Assembly (NCBI GenBank): GCA_048594865.1
Contig: JBMDWZ010000086.1
Span: 1 to 33,562 of the forward strand
Direction: 5' to 3'
Length of the DNA: 33,562 nt
Origin: CALKWS01 sp048594865
Lineage (GTDB): Bacteria; Actinomycetota; Actinomycetes; Actinomycetales; Beutenbergiaceae
Below are positions 1-10,665 of this stretch, in pieces (position 1 is the first letter of the stretch; every line of letters starts with the position of its first letter). The position numbers and the translations under genes were made by a program. Under the pieces are notes generated by a model, which saw only the letters and a program-made list of their open reading frames with translations, had not been told where the DNA came from and searched no databases.

Positions 1-27
1 AGGCCAGCGGGAACTCCAGCGAGCAAG

Positions 28-71
28 ACAAAGCCCTCGCGAGTGAGCGTGAGCGCCCGCGGGGGCTTTGT
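28..71. terminator. Strong hairpin, probable transcription terminator downstream of secA
   Basis: The arms ACAAAGCCC (28-36) and GGGCTTTGT (63-71) are perfect inverted repeats. Pairing continues inward to 41/58, giving about 14 bp with one G.T wobble and a 16-nt loop. Each arm ends in a short T-run on its own outgoing strand, so it could stop transcription both ways. It lies about 125 nt after the secA stop codon. The shape is seen directly; terminator function is inferred. Confidence 0.6.
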
Positions 72-74
72 ATT

Positions 75-174
75 GCCCGCCGAGATCGTCAAGTGCCCGC
101 CGAGGTCGTCAGGTTGCGCTCGACGTCGTCAACCGCCGTGACGACCTCGGCCGCAACTTGACGAAGTCAGCGGG
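75..174. repeat. Composite 20-bp repeat array forming a 100-bp imperfect palindrome
   Basis: Three 20-bp units run head to tail at 75-94, 95-114 and 115-134. The first is GCCCGCCGAGATCGTCAAGT; the second differs at two bases; the third is more diverged. Two further units lie at 136-155 and 156-174 in inverted orientation. Unit 2 and the inverted unit 4 share the 12-mer CCGAGGTCGTCA perfectly. Units 1 and 5 pair along their length, and unit 3, which contains the palindrome CGACGTCG, sits at the apex. No open reading frame with coding character covers it. It resembles REP/BIME-type intergenic elements or a multi-site operator. No other full array was seen in the window. Confidence 0.75.
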
Positions 175-196
175 GGTGAGGGAGGGGTGGGAGAGG

Positions 197-3103
<2,907 letters not shown>

Positions 3104-3167
3104 GCACGTCTCCACGTCTACTTGGTCGCAGCCACGGTGTTTCCGGGCCGTGACCATGGTAAAGGAG

Positions 3168-4391
3168 TTATTGGGCCAACCGGAGCCTCGGCACCAAATC
3201 TCCCGCAGCGTCGTCGGTAATCGCCACATTCCCAAGGCCCAGCCAGGTGGCCATCTGCTCGAGTTCGGCGAGCAGTTCGCCAGGCACGTTGGCGCCCGCG
3301 CACGGCTGGGAGAACGCCGAGCGAACCAAGAGCGCGCCGGTGGCCCGATCGGCTTTCAAGTCCACCCGGGCCACGATGTCCTGTCCCAGGACGAAGGGCA
3401 GTACGTAGTACCCGTATGTGCGTTTAGCGGCGGGGGTGTAGATCTCGATCCGGTAGTGCATCGAGAACAAATTCAGCAGACGACGGCGTTCAAAGACCAG
3501 CGGGTCGAAGGGCGCCAACAGAGCGCGGGCGTTGACTTTGCGCGGATTGTGGGCGCTGGTGTGCAGGTAGCAGGGGGTGTCCCAGCCCTTGACGCTCACC
3601 TGCTCCAAGGTGCCTGCGGCCACCAGGTGAGCCACGGCATCGGAGGTGTCGGCAATGGGCAGCCGGAAGTAGTCAGCCAAGCATCGGATGCTGCCGATCC
3701 CATGGGCTCTGGCCGCCAGGTCGATCAGGCCACGAATGGACTCGGTGGGATCGGGCGCCGGATCCCCCGCCCCGGGCAGCACCCGTGAGGTCAGGTCGTA
3801 GGCCCGCTCAAACTGCTGTGTTCGGTGAGCGCTGGCTAGTTCGCCGATCGCGAACTGAGACTCCATTATCTGCTTGGCCGTGGTCCAGTTCCAGCCCCAG
3901 TGGTCCTTGGGCGCCCGGTCGTGACCCAGTTCGGCGTGGATTTGCGCCGCGGTCATCGGACCGCGGTCACTGATCATCGCCATCACGGCCTCATAGGCCT
4001 TCGGGTGCTCGCGGCGCAGCTTTTCGGCGTGCGCGAGGCGCCGCTGCGAGCGCATCCGCCATCGCAGCCAGTGGTACACCTGCGGGACCACCAGCGAGGC
4101 CTCATGCGCCACACATTCAACCAACCGGCGTGGTGCTTTGCCGATGGCGCCCGGCAGCAACGCAGGTGGGTGATCGCCCAACCGGGCGAAGACGGGCAGC
4201 AGGTGGGCGCGGGCGACCACGTTAACCGAGTCGATCTGCAGGAGCGCCGTCTTATCCAGCATGCGTTGCAGGTGCCCGGCGTTGGCCTTGGCTCCCGGGC
4301 GAGCCTGGGCGGGCCCACCGGCCAGACCCTGGGCGTAGATGGCCGTGCGTTGGGCCTGGGCACGAGTAAGCGTCCTCATGCCCAGGCCCAC
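3168..4391 (-). CDS. YcaQ-like winged-helix DNA glycosylase (HTH_42 family)
   Basis: This 407-aa protein belongs to the HTH_42/YcaQ family. Characterised members (E. coli YcaQ, Streptomyces AlkZ) are DNA glycosylases that unhook interstrand crosslinks or bulky alkyl lesions. The sequence shows the N-terminal LQIDSVNVVARAH segment (51-63), matching the family QxD-type catalytic motif. Winged-helix segments are in the middle, and the C-terminal family block FDPLVFERRR ... YRIEIYTPAAKRTYGYYVLPF ... ARVDLKADR is present. The GTG at 4391 has AAGGA 7 nt upstream; an ATG at 4379 (MRTLTRAQAQ) is the alternative. It lies 28 nt downstream of hpf and 64 nt upstream of secA on the same strand, so the three may be cotranscribed. 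This gene sits between two genes that are neighbours in M. tuberculosis. Its exact lesion substrate is unknown. Confidence 0.85.
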   Translation of the reverse strand: MGLGMRTLTRAQAQRTAIYAQGLAGGPAQARPGAKANAGHLQRMLDKTALLQIDSVNVVARAHLLPVFARLGDHPPALLPGAIGKAPRRLVECVAHEASLVVPQVYHWLRWRMRSQRRLAHAEKLRREHPKAYEAVMAMISDRGPMTAAQIHAELGHDRAPKDHWGWNWTTAKQIMESQFAIGELASAHRTQQFERAYDLTSRVLPGAGDPAPDPTESIRGLIDLAARAHGIGSIRCLADYFRLPIADTSDAVAHLVAAGTLEQVSVKGWDTPCYLHTSAHNPRKVNARALLAPFDPLVFERRRLLNLFSMHYRIEIYTPAAKRTYGYYVLPFVLGQDIVARVDLKADRATGALLVRSAFSQPCAGANVPGELLAELEQMATWLGLGNVAITDDAAGDLVPRLRLAQ

Positions 4392-4419
4392 CCGGCGGTC
4401 CTTCGGTGCACGCCTGTGA

Positions 4420-5109
4420 TCAGTTAGCGACCGCGCGCGCCGGGGCGTCGTTGCTGGCGGGCTCGGCGGTGTAGTTCAGCCGGATCACACCGTAGGTCCA
4501 CCCATGCCGGTGGTAGACGGCGCACGGCTGGCCGGTCTCGGAGTCGATAAACAAGAAGAACGGGTGGCCCACCAGCTCCATCTCCGACAGGGCTTCATCC
4601 ACCGTCATCGGCTCGGTCTCGTGGACCTTATGCCGGATCACCACGGGGGAATCGCCCAGTTGCTCCTCCACGGCTTCCCCGGGCGCCGGTGGCACCACTT
4701 GGCTCTGAGCTTCGGACTCGGCATCGGGGGCGGACTCGGTAATGGTCGGGGGCACCGGGTCGGTCCCCAGCACCTGCTCCCACGGGTGGCTCTTGGTGCG
4801 GCCCTTGTGGGTTTTGCGCCGGTCGCGCGCTCGTCGCAACCGTTCCAGGAGTTTGCCGGTGGCCGCATCGAGCGCCGCGTACCGGTCCTGGGCGCTGGCT
4901 TCGGCGCGAACCACCGGGCCCTTCGCCCGGACCGTGAGTTCGACGCGCTCGGCCCGGTCGGCGAGGCGGGGGTTACGTTCGTGGCTGACTTCGACGTCGA
5001 CCCGTTGTACATACGGGGAAAGCTGAGGCACCTTTGCGAGCTTTTCCTCCACGTGCCGGCGGAACCTTTCGGCTACTTCGGTGTGGCGGCTAACGACGAC
5101 GATCTCCAT
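4420..5109 (-). CDS. hpf: Long-form ribosome hibernation promoting factor
   Basis: The 229-aa product has two domains: an N-terminal S30AE fold (about 1-105, MEIVVVSRHTEV ... HKGRTKSHPW) that occupies the decoding centre, and a C-terminal domain (about 165-229, VVIRHKVHETEPMTVDEALSEMELVGHPFFLFIDSETG ... YGVIRLNY) that in long HPFs mediates 100S ribosome dimerisation. The linker (about 110-165) is acidic and low-complexity. The ATG at 5109 is preceded by GGAGG with 5-nt spacing, a near-ideal ribosome-binding site, which decides the start. The leader upstream contains two hairpins and a candidate promoter. Position between comF and secA matches other actinobacteria. Confidence 0.93.
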   Translation of the reverse strand: MEIVVVSRHTEVAERFRRHVEEKLAKVPQLSPYVQRVDVEVSHERNPRLADRAERVELTVRAKGPVVRAEASAQDRYAALDAATGKLLERLRRARDRRKTHKGRTKSHPWEQVLGTDPVPPTITESAPDAESEAQSQVVPPAPGEAVEEQLGDSPVVIRHKVHETEPMTVDEALSEMELVGHPFFLFIDSETGQPCAVYHRHGWTYGVIRLNYTAEPASNDAPARAVAN

Positions 5110-5133
5110 GACGACCTCCGGTCTAGATAAGAA

Positions 5134-5152
5134 GCGGCCGCCGTGCGGCCGC
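5134..5152. promoter_or_regulatory. GC-rich hairpin in the hpf leader
   Basis: GCGGCCGC (5134-5141) and GCGGCCGC (5145-5152) flank the loop CGT, giving an 8-bp all-GC stem. On the minus strand it is followed by TTCTTATCT and then the hpf ribosome-binding site, about 25 nt before the ATG. It could be an attenuator-like terminator or a 5' UTR stabiliser. A second small hairpin (GGGTG-CAT-CACCC) lies at 5208-5220. The structures are seen; function is inferred. Confidence 0.45.
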
Positions 5153-5243
5153 GTGTCTTTGGGGTGACGAGGTGGCCGCTTGTGCCCGGCCATCTCGCTT
5201 ACTCGGTGGGTGCATCACCCCCAGTCAACGACTCGTGGCCTTC

Positions 5244-5273
5244 CATATACAGACGCTAGCGCCAGTTGTGCCA
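5244..5273 (-). promoter_or_regulatory. Candidate promoter for hpf
   Basis: On the minus strand TGGCAC (5273-5268) is followed after 16-18 nt by TGTATA or TATATG (5251-5244). This is a plausible -35/-10 pair in the only AT-rich patch between comF and hpf. It would give a leader of about 125 nt carrying both hairpins. Motif match only. Confidence 0.35.
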
Positions 5274-5299
5274 TTGCGATACCCGAATGCGGTGCCATC

Positions 5300-6157
5300 T
5301 CACATTGCGTGCGTTTGCCCCGGCGGCGGAGTAGCCGCGAGCGCCCAGGCACCGACCACCGGCGTGCCCGCCGCGGTCAGCGCCCGCCGGGCGGCGGCCA
5401 AGGTTGCGCCGGTGGTCAGGACGTCATCGACGATGAACGCTGCGCCGGGCACCGACCGCACTAGGCGCATGGTCCGCCGCCGCGCGCGCCCCGCCGCCCC
5501 GGCCGCATGCAGGGAGCCGTTAGAGGTGCGCAGCGCATCCAGGACGACGACGTTTTTCCCGCCATGGCCTGTTCCAGCCCCTTGGCCTGCTACCGCAGGC
5601 AGACCACCCGCGAAAGCTTGAGCCAGAGGCCCGACGACGAATTGTCGTTTCGCTCGACGCCGCCAACCCGAGGGTGCCGGGATCAGGAAGACCGGCGTGG
5701 TGGCCAGCAATGGTGCGATTTGGGTCGCGGCCCGCCTGGCGACATCTGCGAGGAAAGGAGCCATGTCTGGGCGCACCCCGCTCTTCCAGCCCAGGATCAT
5801 TCGGGCCGCCGGGCCGCTGTAGGCGGTGGTGGTCCACACCGGGAAGCCCAACCGGCCCGCCTCCCTAGCGGCGCGCTGGCCGTATGGCGTGGTGCCTCGG
5901 CTGACGTCCCTGCTGACGTCCCGGGCAGCCAAGTAGACACTGCCCTCCTCGCTGCGCTGCACCGGGTGGGACCACACCTCCTGGCAGCGCCCACACACGG
6001 CGGCGTCCCAGCGTCCACATCCGGCGCAGTGCACTGGGATCACCAGGGACAGCAGGTCGCCGAGCACCCCGGGCGGCCCTCGCCGCTCGCCGCCCGGCTC
6101 CCTGCCCAGCTCTTTGCCCACCACCCGCCCCAGCTCTTTGCCCACCTCTTTTCCCAC
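5300..6157 (-). CDS. comF: ComF-family phosphoribosyltransferase-like protein
   Basis: ComF proteins are needed for DNA uptake in competent bacteria, where they partner the ComFA helicase; in actinobacteria the role is unclear. The protein has a four-cysteine zinc ribbon, CAGC (44-47) and CGRC (55-58), in the usual N-terminal place. It also has the PRPP-binding loop FIVDDVLTTGATL (241-253) near the C-terminus. The start is uncertain: the longest frame begins at GTG 6157 (285 aa), but the first 30 residues are a low-complexity run from a 24-bp duplication (GTGGGCAAAGAGCTGGG twice), and GTG 6067 would give a more usual 255 aa. It precedes hpf on the same strand. Confidence 0.85.
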   Translation of the reverse strand: MGKEVGKELGRVVGKELGREPGGERRGPPGVLGDLLSLVIPVHCAGCGRWDAAVCGRCQEVWSHPVQRSEEGSVYLAARDVSRDVSRGTTPYGQRAAREAGRLGFPVWTTTAYSGPAARMILGWKSGVRPDMAPFLADVARRAATQIAPLLATTPVFLIPAPSGWRRRAKRQFVVGPLAQAFAGGLPAVAGQGAGTGHGGKNVVVLDALRTSNGSLHAAGAAGRARRRTMRLVRSVPGAAFIVDDVLTTGATLAAARRALTAAGTPVVGAWALAATPPPGQTHAM

Positions 6158-6256
6158 CCCTCATCCCAGCCGGGCCAGGCGCCTGTGCTCTGGCCGGGGT
6201 CCCATCACCCGATCCTGCTAGCCGTGGGCTACCCGGGCGTACGTCCGGCGCCCACC

Positions 6257-6382
6257 TGTGGACGGGTGGTGCTCATGTGCCCGTGTTGTGGACGAGCAGC
6301 ACTATGGACGAGGCGCACTGTGCACGCCCAGCACTGTGCACGAGCGGCGTTGGGAAGGGCCGAAGTTGTGCACCAACAGCCT
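6257..6382. repeat. 16-bp periodic repeat cluster with DnaA-box-like cores between lpqB and comF
   Basis: Four contiguous 16-bp units begin at 6287, 6303, 6319 and 6335. The first is TGTGGACGAGCAGCAC and the third TGTGCACGCCCAGCAC. The period continues through an unrecognisable unit at 6351 to another copy at 6367 (TGTGCACCAACAGCCT). A related copy lies out of register at 6257. Read on the minus strand, the 9-mers at the unit starts are CCGTCCACA, TCGTCCACA, TCGTCCATA, GCGTGCACA, TCGTGCACA and TGGTGCACA. Several are one or two changes from the actinobacterial DnaA box TTGTCCACA. The 242-nt gap has no convincing gene. The repetition is seen directly; DnaA binding is inference. Confidence 0.65.
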
Positions 6383-6399
6383 TGGAGCGAAGCGGTGGC

Positions 6400-8160
6400 T
6401 CAGCCCGGGAACGTCGGATTTGCCACGTTGTCCCCTACCGGTCGCCAACCCACGCCGCTGCGTTCATACAGGGTGCCGGACTCGGTCACTAGGTACAGGT
6501 CCCGGTCCCCGCGGCCCGACGCCATCCCCACTGCATCGGCCTGGGTGGTGAGCGACATGGTCAACCCACCAATCGCCGTCAGGTGCGGCGTGGTGGAGGA
6601 GTTCGAGGTCCCCAGGATCGCGAGCACTTGTTCATCCACCCACGCCAATTCGGTGGCCTCGATGATGTGCGGCGCGACCCGCACGCCCTCCGATGCCGAG
6701 ATCGGGGTGCCCGAGTCGTCCCGGATGATCGCGGCGACCTCGATGAGCACCTGCCCGTCCACGGTGTGGATCAACGCGATCCGTGCACCGTCGCGGCTGA
6801 CGCGTAAGGCGGTCACCTGCGACTCAGCCAGGAACGCGGCATCCACGCTCAGGGTTTCACCGCCGGCCCTGGCGATCACGAACGAGCCGTCATTGTCGCT
6901 CTCACCGGTCCACACCCACCCGTGCCGGTCGTAACTGGGCGCGAGCAACTTCTCGCCCTGGGCCAACACCTGCGGCTCGGGGTCTTCGGTGGTGGGCACC
7001 GTGATTAACGTCTGGGTCCCCGACAGCATCGCCCCGGGTTCGCCGTTGTAGCCCAAAGCGAACCGGCCCGGATTGAGCTCGCTGAGGTCCACGGCGTCAT
7101 CGAGGAAGCTCACCGGATCGCTGCCGCCGCCAGTGAACCGCCCCAACTGATGGGACTCGGTTTCATAGACCACCGGCACCCGACCCACCGACGGATCCAC
7201 ATCCACGTCAAAGCCCGGCAATGGGTCCTCCCACGGCACGCCATCGACGGTGAGATGCACTCGCAGTACCTGCGGCAGATGCAGCAGGGTCTGTTCTATC
7301 TGCGCGCGCATGAGTTGGCGGGCGGTGGCATCGGCATCCAGCGCACCGCCAGTCAGGTCCACGTGCGCCACCCGGTCGGTGACCGTCACGGCGCCCAAGG
7401 CGAGGGAGGTGTCCTCGGGGATAGCACTGAACAGCGGCCCGTTCAGCCACGGCACCGGACCGTTCAGTAACCCCTGCACGGCGGCCGACGGGGAGTTGCG
7501 CTGCGGGTACCAGCGCACGTCCGGCACTAACATTTCGGTGTCCGGGGTGAGGAAGTACAACGGCACCTGGGCGAACTGGGATCCGAAGTTCACCTCCGAG
7601 ATCAGCACCCCATCGCTCAACTCGTCGATGCGCCACTGCCCGTTGGCGTCTTGGCTCAGCCCAAATTCGATACTCGTCGGTGACCGGGAAGTGCTCGGGG
7701 TGTACACCCCGGCGGCGTCCACGGTGCCGCTGAGGGTGGCGGTGACCTCGATGCGCCCCTCTTCGACCTCCTCGAAGATCAGTTCGTCTTCACCGGAATA
7801 GATCGCGAGTCCAGACAGCGCGTTCCAGTTCTCGGCGGCCGACGGCGTCAGGTACCTGCGCGCGACGGTGAAGTCATCGGTGGCTCCGGCCGCGGACCCA
7901 AAGAGGAAACCCCGAACGATCTGCTCCGGTGGATCATCCGGCTGCGGGTCATCGGCGGCCAGCAACACCGCATCGGGCTCCGGGGGATGCTCCACTCCGC
8001 GACTCACCGGGCCGTCGTCGGGCATTGTCACGCAGCCCGCCAACAGCGCGATCGCGAGACCGAGCGCGACCAGCGCCTTGCGGTTGCTGGACCCGGCCGC
8101 CCGGCGCGCTGATGCACTCGGCCTGCCCGCCGGTGACCCGCTCAATGGTGCGAAGTTCAT
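6400..8160 (-). CDS. lpqB: Lipoprotein LpqB, MtrAB accessory protein
   Basis: LpqB is the extracellular lipoprotein that in mycobacteria contacts the sensor domain of MtrB and tunes MtrA signalling. The 586-aa product starts with a basic stretch, a hydrophobic segment (about 29-41) and a lipobox ending LLAGC, with the lipidated cysteine at 43. A GerMN-type domain follows (about 190-310, including VRWYPQRNSPSAAVQGLLNGP). The C-terminal half is a WD/beta-propeller-like LpqB region. Its ATG overlaps the mtrB stop (ATGA at 8157-8160), so it is translationally coupled as the third gene of mtrA-mtrB-lpqB. Confidence 0.95.
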   Translation of the reverse strand: MNFAPLSGSPAGRPSASARRAAGSSNRKALVALGLAIALLAGCVTMPDDGPVSRGVEHPPEPDAVLLAADDPQPDDPPEQIVRGFLFGSAAGATDDFTVARRYLTPSAAENWNALSGLAIYSGEDELIFEEVEEGRIEVTATLSGTVDAAGVYTPSTSRSPTSIEFGLSQDANGQWRIDELSDGVLISEVNFGSQFAQVPLYFLTPDTEMLVPDVRWYPQRNSPSAAVQGLLNGPVPWLNGPLFSAIPEDTSLALGAVTVTDRVAHVDLTGGALDADATARQLMRAQIEQTLLHLPQVLRVHLTVDGVPWEDPLPGFDVDVDPSVGRVPVVYETESHQLGRFTGGGSDPVSFLDDAVDLSELNPGRFALGYNGEPGAMLSGTQTLITVPTTEDPEPQVLAQGEKLLAPSYDRHGWVWTGESDNDGSFVIARAGGETLSVDAAFLAESQVTALRVSRDGARIALIHTVDGQVLIEVAAIIRDDSGTPISASEGVRVAPHIIEATELAWVDEQVLAILGTSNSSTTPHLTAIGGLTMSLTTQADAVGMASGRGDRDLYLVTESGTLYERSGVGWRPVGDNVANPTFPG

Positions 8161-9848
8161 TGGCGCACCTCGGACTCGGTGAGGTCGGGCAGGGTCGCCG
8201 GCCCGGTGGGGTCGTGCGGCTCGTGCCTGGGTGCGGGTTCAGCGAGAGTACGCAAGGGCGCCAATTCCAGGGCGTGTTCGATGGGCAGGCCCGCGCGGCG
8301 GGGCACCGTGAGCCGGAACGCGGCGCCCTCCCCCGGGCTTCCCCAGGCTTCCAAGGTGCCGCCATGAAGGTGGGCATCCTCCAGGGAAATAGCCAACCCC
8401 AGGCCGGTGCCGCCCAGGGTGCGGGTACGCGAGGGATCGGCCCGCCAGAACCTGTCGAAGACGCGTTCAGCCTCCGGTGCGGTCATCCCGATGCCGTGAT
8501 CGCGGACACTGACCGAGACCGCGGTGGCGTTGCTCGCAACGTTGATGTCGATGGGTTCAGATTCTCCATGTTCGATCGCGTTCACCACGAGGTTACGCAA
8601 GACGCGTTCGACCCGCCGCGGGTCGACGTCGGCAGTGCAGTTCTCTTGGGTGGCGTTGACGTTCAGGACCGCGCCACGGTCATGGGCCAGCGGAGCGGTG
8701 TCATGCACCAGGCGATCGACGATCGTGCGCACATCGGTCTCCTCCACTTCCAACACCGCCGAGCCGGCGTCGAACCGTGAAATCTCCAAGAGCTCGGCGA
8801 GCATCGCTTCGAACCGGTCCACCTGGGTGGCCAGAAGCTCCGCCGACCGGGCCTGGGCGGGGGTGAAGGACTCCCGTTCGGCGTGCAGTAACTCCGCGGC
8901 CATCCGAATGGTGGTGAGCGGAGTTCGCAGTTCGTGAGACACGTCGGAGACGAACTGCTGCTGCATCCGCGACAGTTCCGCGAGCTGTTCGATCTGGTCC
9001 TGAAGGTTTTGGGCCATGTCGTTGAAGGTTCGCCCGAGCACCGCCAACTCATCGCGCCCCCGCACCGGCATCCGCACGGTGAGTTTGCCCTGGGACAGTT
9101 TCCGGGCGGTGTCGGCGGCCACGCCCACGGGGTCCAGCACCTGGCGGGCCAGGTACCAGCCCATCACCACCAGCAACCCGATGAGCACCGCGGCACCCAC
9201 GATCAACACCTGCTGCAGCATCACCAGGGTTTGCGCCTCGGTGGACAGGGTGTAGATGAAGAAGATGTGGTGTTCACCGATGATCGGCAAGGTCACCACC
9301 GACCCCACAGCGATCCCCGGCGACGCGTTGCCACCGGGCGTGGAGGGCGGGACTGTCACCGACTGCCACTGCTGGAAGGATTCGGACTGCACCTGGGCAC
9401 GTAACTCGGGGGTGATGAGGTCGGCCAGCCGGCGGTCGGTCGAGGGCAGCAAAACGTCGCTGAAGCCCACCGTGCCCGGCGGCCGCATCAACATCACGCC
9501 CGCGATCCCAGCGGTGCCTTCGTTGAGGGACTGCACAATGTCGTTGGACAGTTGTTGGACGTCCTGGTGGGTCGCGGCGTTGGCGGAGTTGAAGTGCGCT
9601 TGGGCGCGGTCGGTGCGGCTGGCTGCGTCTTGCAGTATCTGTTCGCGACGTTCCTCGAAGATGCCGTCCCGAATCTGTGAGGACAGAAACGCCCCGAGCA
9701 CCGCGACGGCGAGGATCCCCACGATCACGGTGGTGGCCATCACCCGCAGCCGCAGCGAACGTCGCCACGCCAGCGCGCCCGAACGCAGCAGCCGGCCGAG
9801 CTTGGTAACCGAGCTCGCGTCCTCCTGGCTGTCTGCAGTCGATGCCAT
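8157..9848 (-). CDS. mtrB: Sensor histidine kinase MtrB
   Basis: MtrB is the membrane histidine kinase of the MtrAB system, which in actinobacteria links cell-wall metabolism, division and osmotic response. The 563-aa product has a first membrane segment (about 34-56), an extracellular sensor region (about 57-210) and a second membrane segment (212-234). A HAMP domain follows (235-287), then a HisKA H-box with phospho-acceptor H305 in SDVSHELRTP. The HATPase has its N box with N419/N423 (RNLVVNAIEHGE), G1 DHGIG (450-454), F box FDRFWR and G2 GGTGLGLA (479-486). All catalytic motifs are intact. The ATG lies 10 nt after the mtrA stop. No strong Shine-Dalgarno is visible, so coupling to mtrA is likely. 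Confidence 0.96.
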   Translation of the reverse strand: MASTADSQEDASSVTKLGRLLRSGALAWRRSLRLRVMATTVIVGILAVAVLGAFLSSQIRDGIFEERREQILQDAASRTDRAQAHFNSANAATHQDVQQLSNDIVQSLNEGTAGIAGVMLMRPPGTVGFSDVLLPSTDRRLADLITPELRAQVQSESFQQWQSVTVPPSTPGGNASPGIAVGSVVTLPIIGEHHIFFIYTLSTEAQTLVMLQQVLIVGAAVLIGLLVVMGWYLARQVLDPVGVAADTARKLSQGKLTVRMPVRGRDELAVLGRTFNDMAQNLQDQIEQLAELSRMQQQFVSDVSHELRTPLTTIRMAAELLHAERESFTPAQARSAELLATQVDRFEAMLAELLEISRFDAGSAVLEVEETDVRTIVDRLVHDTAPLAHDRGAVLNVNATQENCTADVDPRRVERVLRNLVVNAIEHGESEPIDINVASNATAVSVSVRDHGIGMTAPEAERVFDRFWRADPSRTRTLGGTGLGLAISLEDAHLHGGTLEAWGSPGEGAAFRLTVPRRAGLPIEHALELAPLRTLAEPAPRHEPHDPTGPATLPDLTESEVRQ

Positions 9849-9858
9849 GACCGTCAGG

Positions 9859-10548
9859 TCACGCAGGGGTGGTTGGCGCCCCAGCGCGGTAGCCCACGCC
9901 GCGGACGGTCACTACGATCTCGGGGTTCTCCGGGTCGGCTTCGACCTTGGCGCGCAGCCGTTGTACGTGCACATTGACCAGCCGGGTGTCGGCCTGATGC
10001 CGGTAGCCCCACACCTGCTCTAAGAGCACCTCGCGGGAGAAAACCTGCCACGGCTTACGAGCCAAGGCGACCAAGAGGTCGAACTCCAAGGGGGTGAGGT
10101 TGATCGGCTTACCCGCCCGGGTCACCCGGTGGCCGGCAACGTCGATGGCCAGGTCACCGATGGCCAGTTCTTCGGAACCGTCGGTGTCCTTGCGGCGCAG
10201 CCGAGCGCGAACCCGCGCCACCAGTTCCTTAGGTTTGAACGGCTTGGGAATGTAGTCATCGGCGCCGGCTTCCAGCCCCAGGACGACGTCGGAGGTGTCG
10301 CTCTTGGCCGTAAGCATCACGACCGGGACACCGGACTCCTCGCGGATACGGCGGCAGATTTCGATGCCGTCGATGCCGGGGAGCATGAGGTCGAGCAGGA
10401 CCAGGTCGGGCTGCACGGTTCGGAACGCTTCCATCGCCGCCGAGCCATCGCCGACGGTTTCGGTGGTGAACCCTTCGGAGTCCAACACAATGCCGATCAT
10501 TTCCGCGAGCGCGGCATCATCGTCCACTACCAGAATGCGAGGTTCCAT
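9859..10548 (-). CDS. mtrA: Response regulator MtrA (OmpR family)
   Basis: MtrA is the DNA-binding partner of MtrB, essential in M. tuberculosis, where it binds oriC and the promoters of dnaA and cell-wall genes. The 229-aa protein has a receiver domain with acidic pocket D9-D11, phospho-acceptor D53 (LLDLMLPG), T80 and K102. A winged-helix DNA-binding domain follows (about 130-225) with SLTP-like LTPLEFDLLVALARKPWQVF and VNVHVQRLRAKVE. Identity to mycobacterial MtrA is very high along the whole length. AGG lies 5-6 nt before the ATG. A TAGTGT -10-like hexamer is at 10561-10566. It diverges from the plus-strand operon at 10666 across a 117-bp shared regulatory region. Confidence 0.97.
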   Translation of the reverse strand: MEPRILVVDDDAALAEMIGIVLDSEGFTTETVGDGSAAMEAFRTVQPDLVLLDLMLPGIDGIEICRRIREESGVPVVMLTAKSDTSDVVLGLEAGADDYIPKPFKPKELVARVRARLRRKDTDGSEELAIGDLAIDVAGHRVTRAGKPINLTPLEFDLLVALARKPWQVFSREVLLEQVWGYRHQADTRLVNVHVQRLRAKVEADPENPEIVVTVRGVGYRAGAPTTPA

Positions 10549-10665
10549 CGGCCTATTGTCACACTATCGAGCGGTTCTCGCGTCGATCGACGCGTGCGCC
10601 CAGGCAACTTGGGGTCAGGTCGTGCAAAGATTGGCGCACGTTGAACCGATGAGATGCGAGGCACG
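10549..10665. promoter_or_regulatory. Divergent regulatory region between mtrA and the MoxR-cluster operon
   Basis: This 117-bp gap must hold the promoters of mtrA (leftward) and of the 10666-16361 operon (rightward). TAGTGT (10566-10561, minus strand) is a -10-like hexamer 12 nt before mtrA. On the plus strand GTCACA (10559-10564) overlaps it; this resembles the GTCACA core reported for mycobacterial MtrA sites, so autoregulation is possible. With only one copy visible this is weak. Confidence 0.4.

Noticed and set aside
3133..3152. CACGG...CCGTG hairpin between the YcaQ-like gene and secA
   Set aside because: Only a 5-bp stem with a 10-nt loop; too weak to call a terminator or a secA regulatory element.
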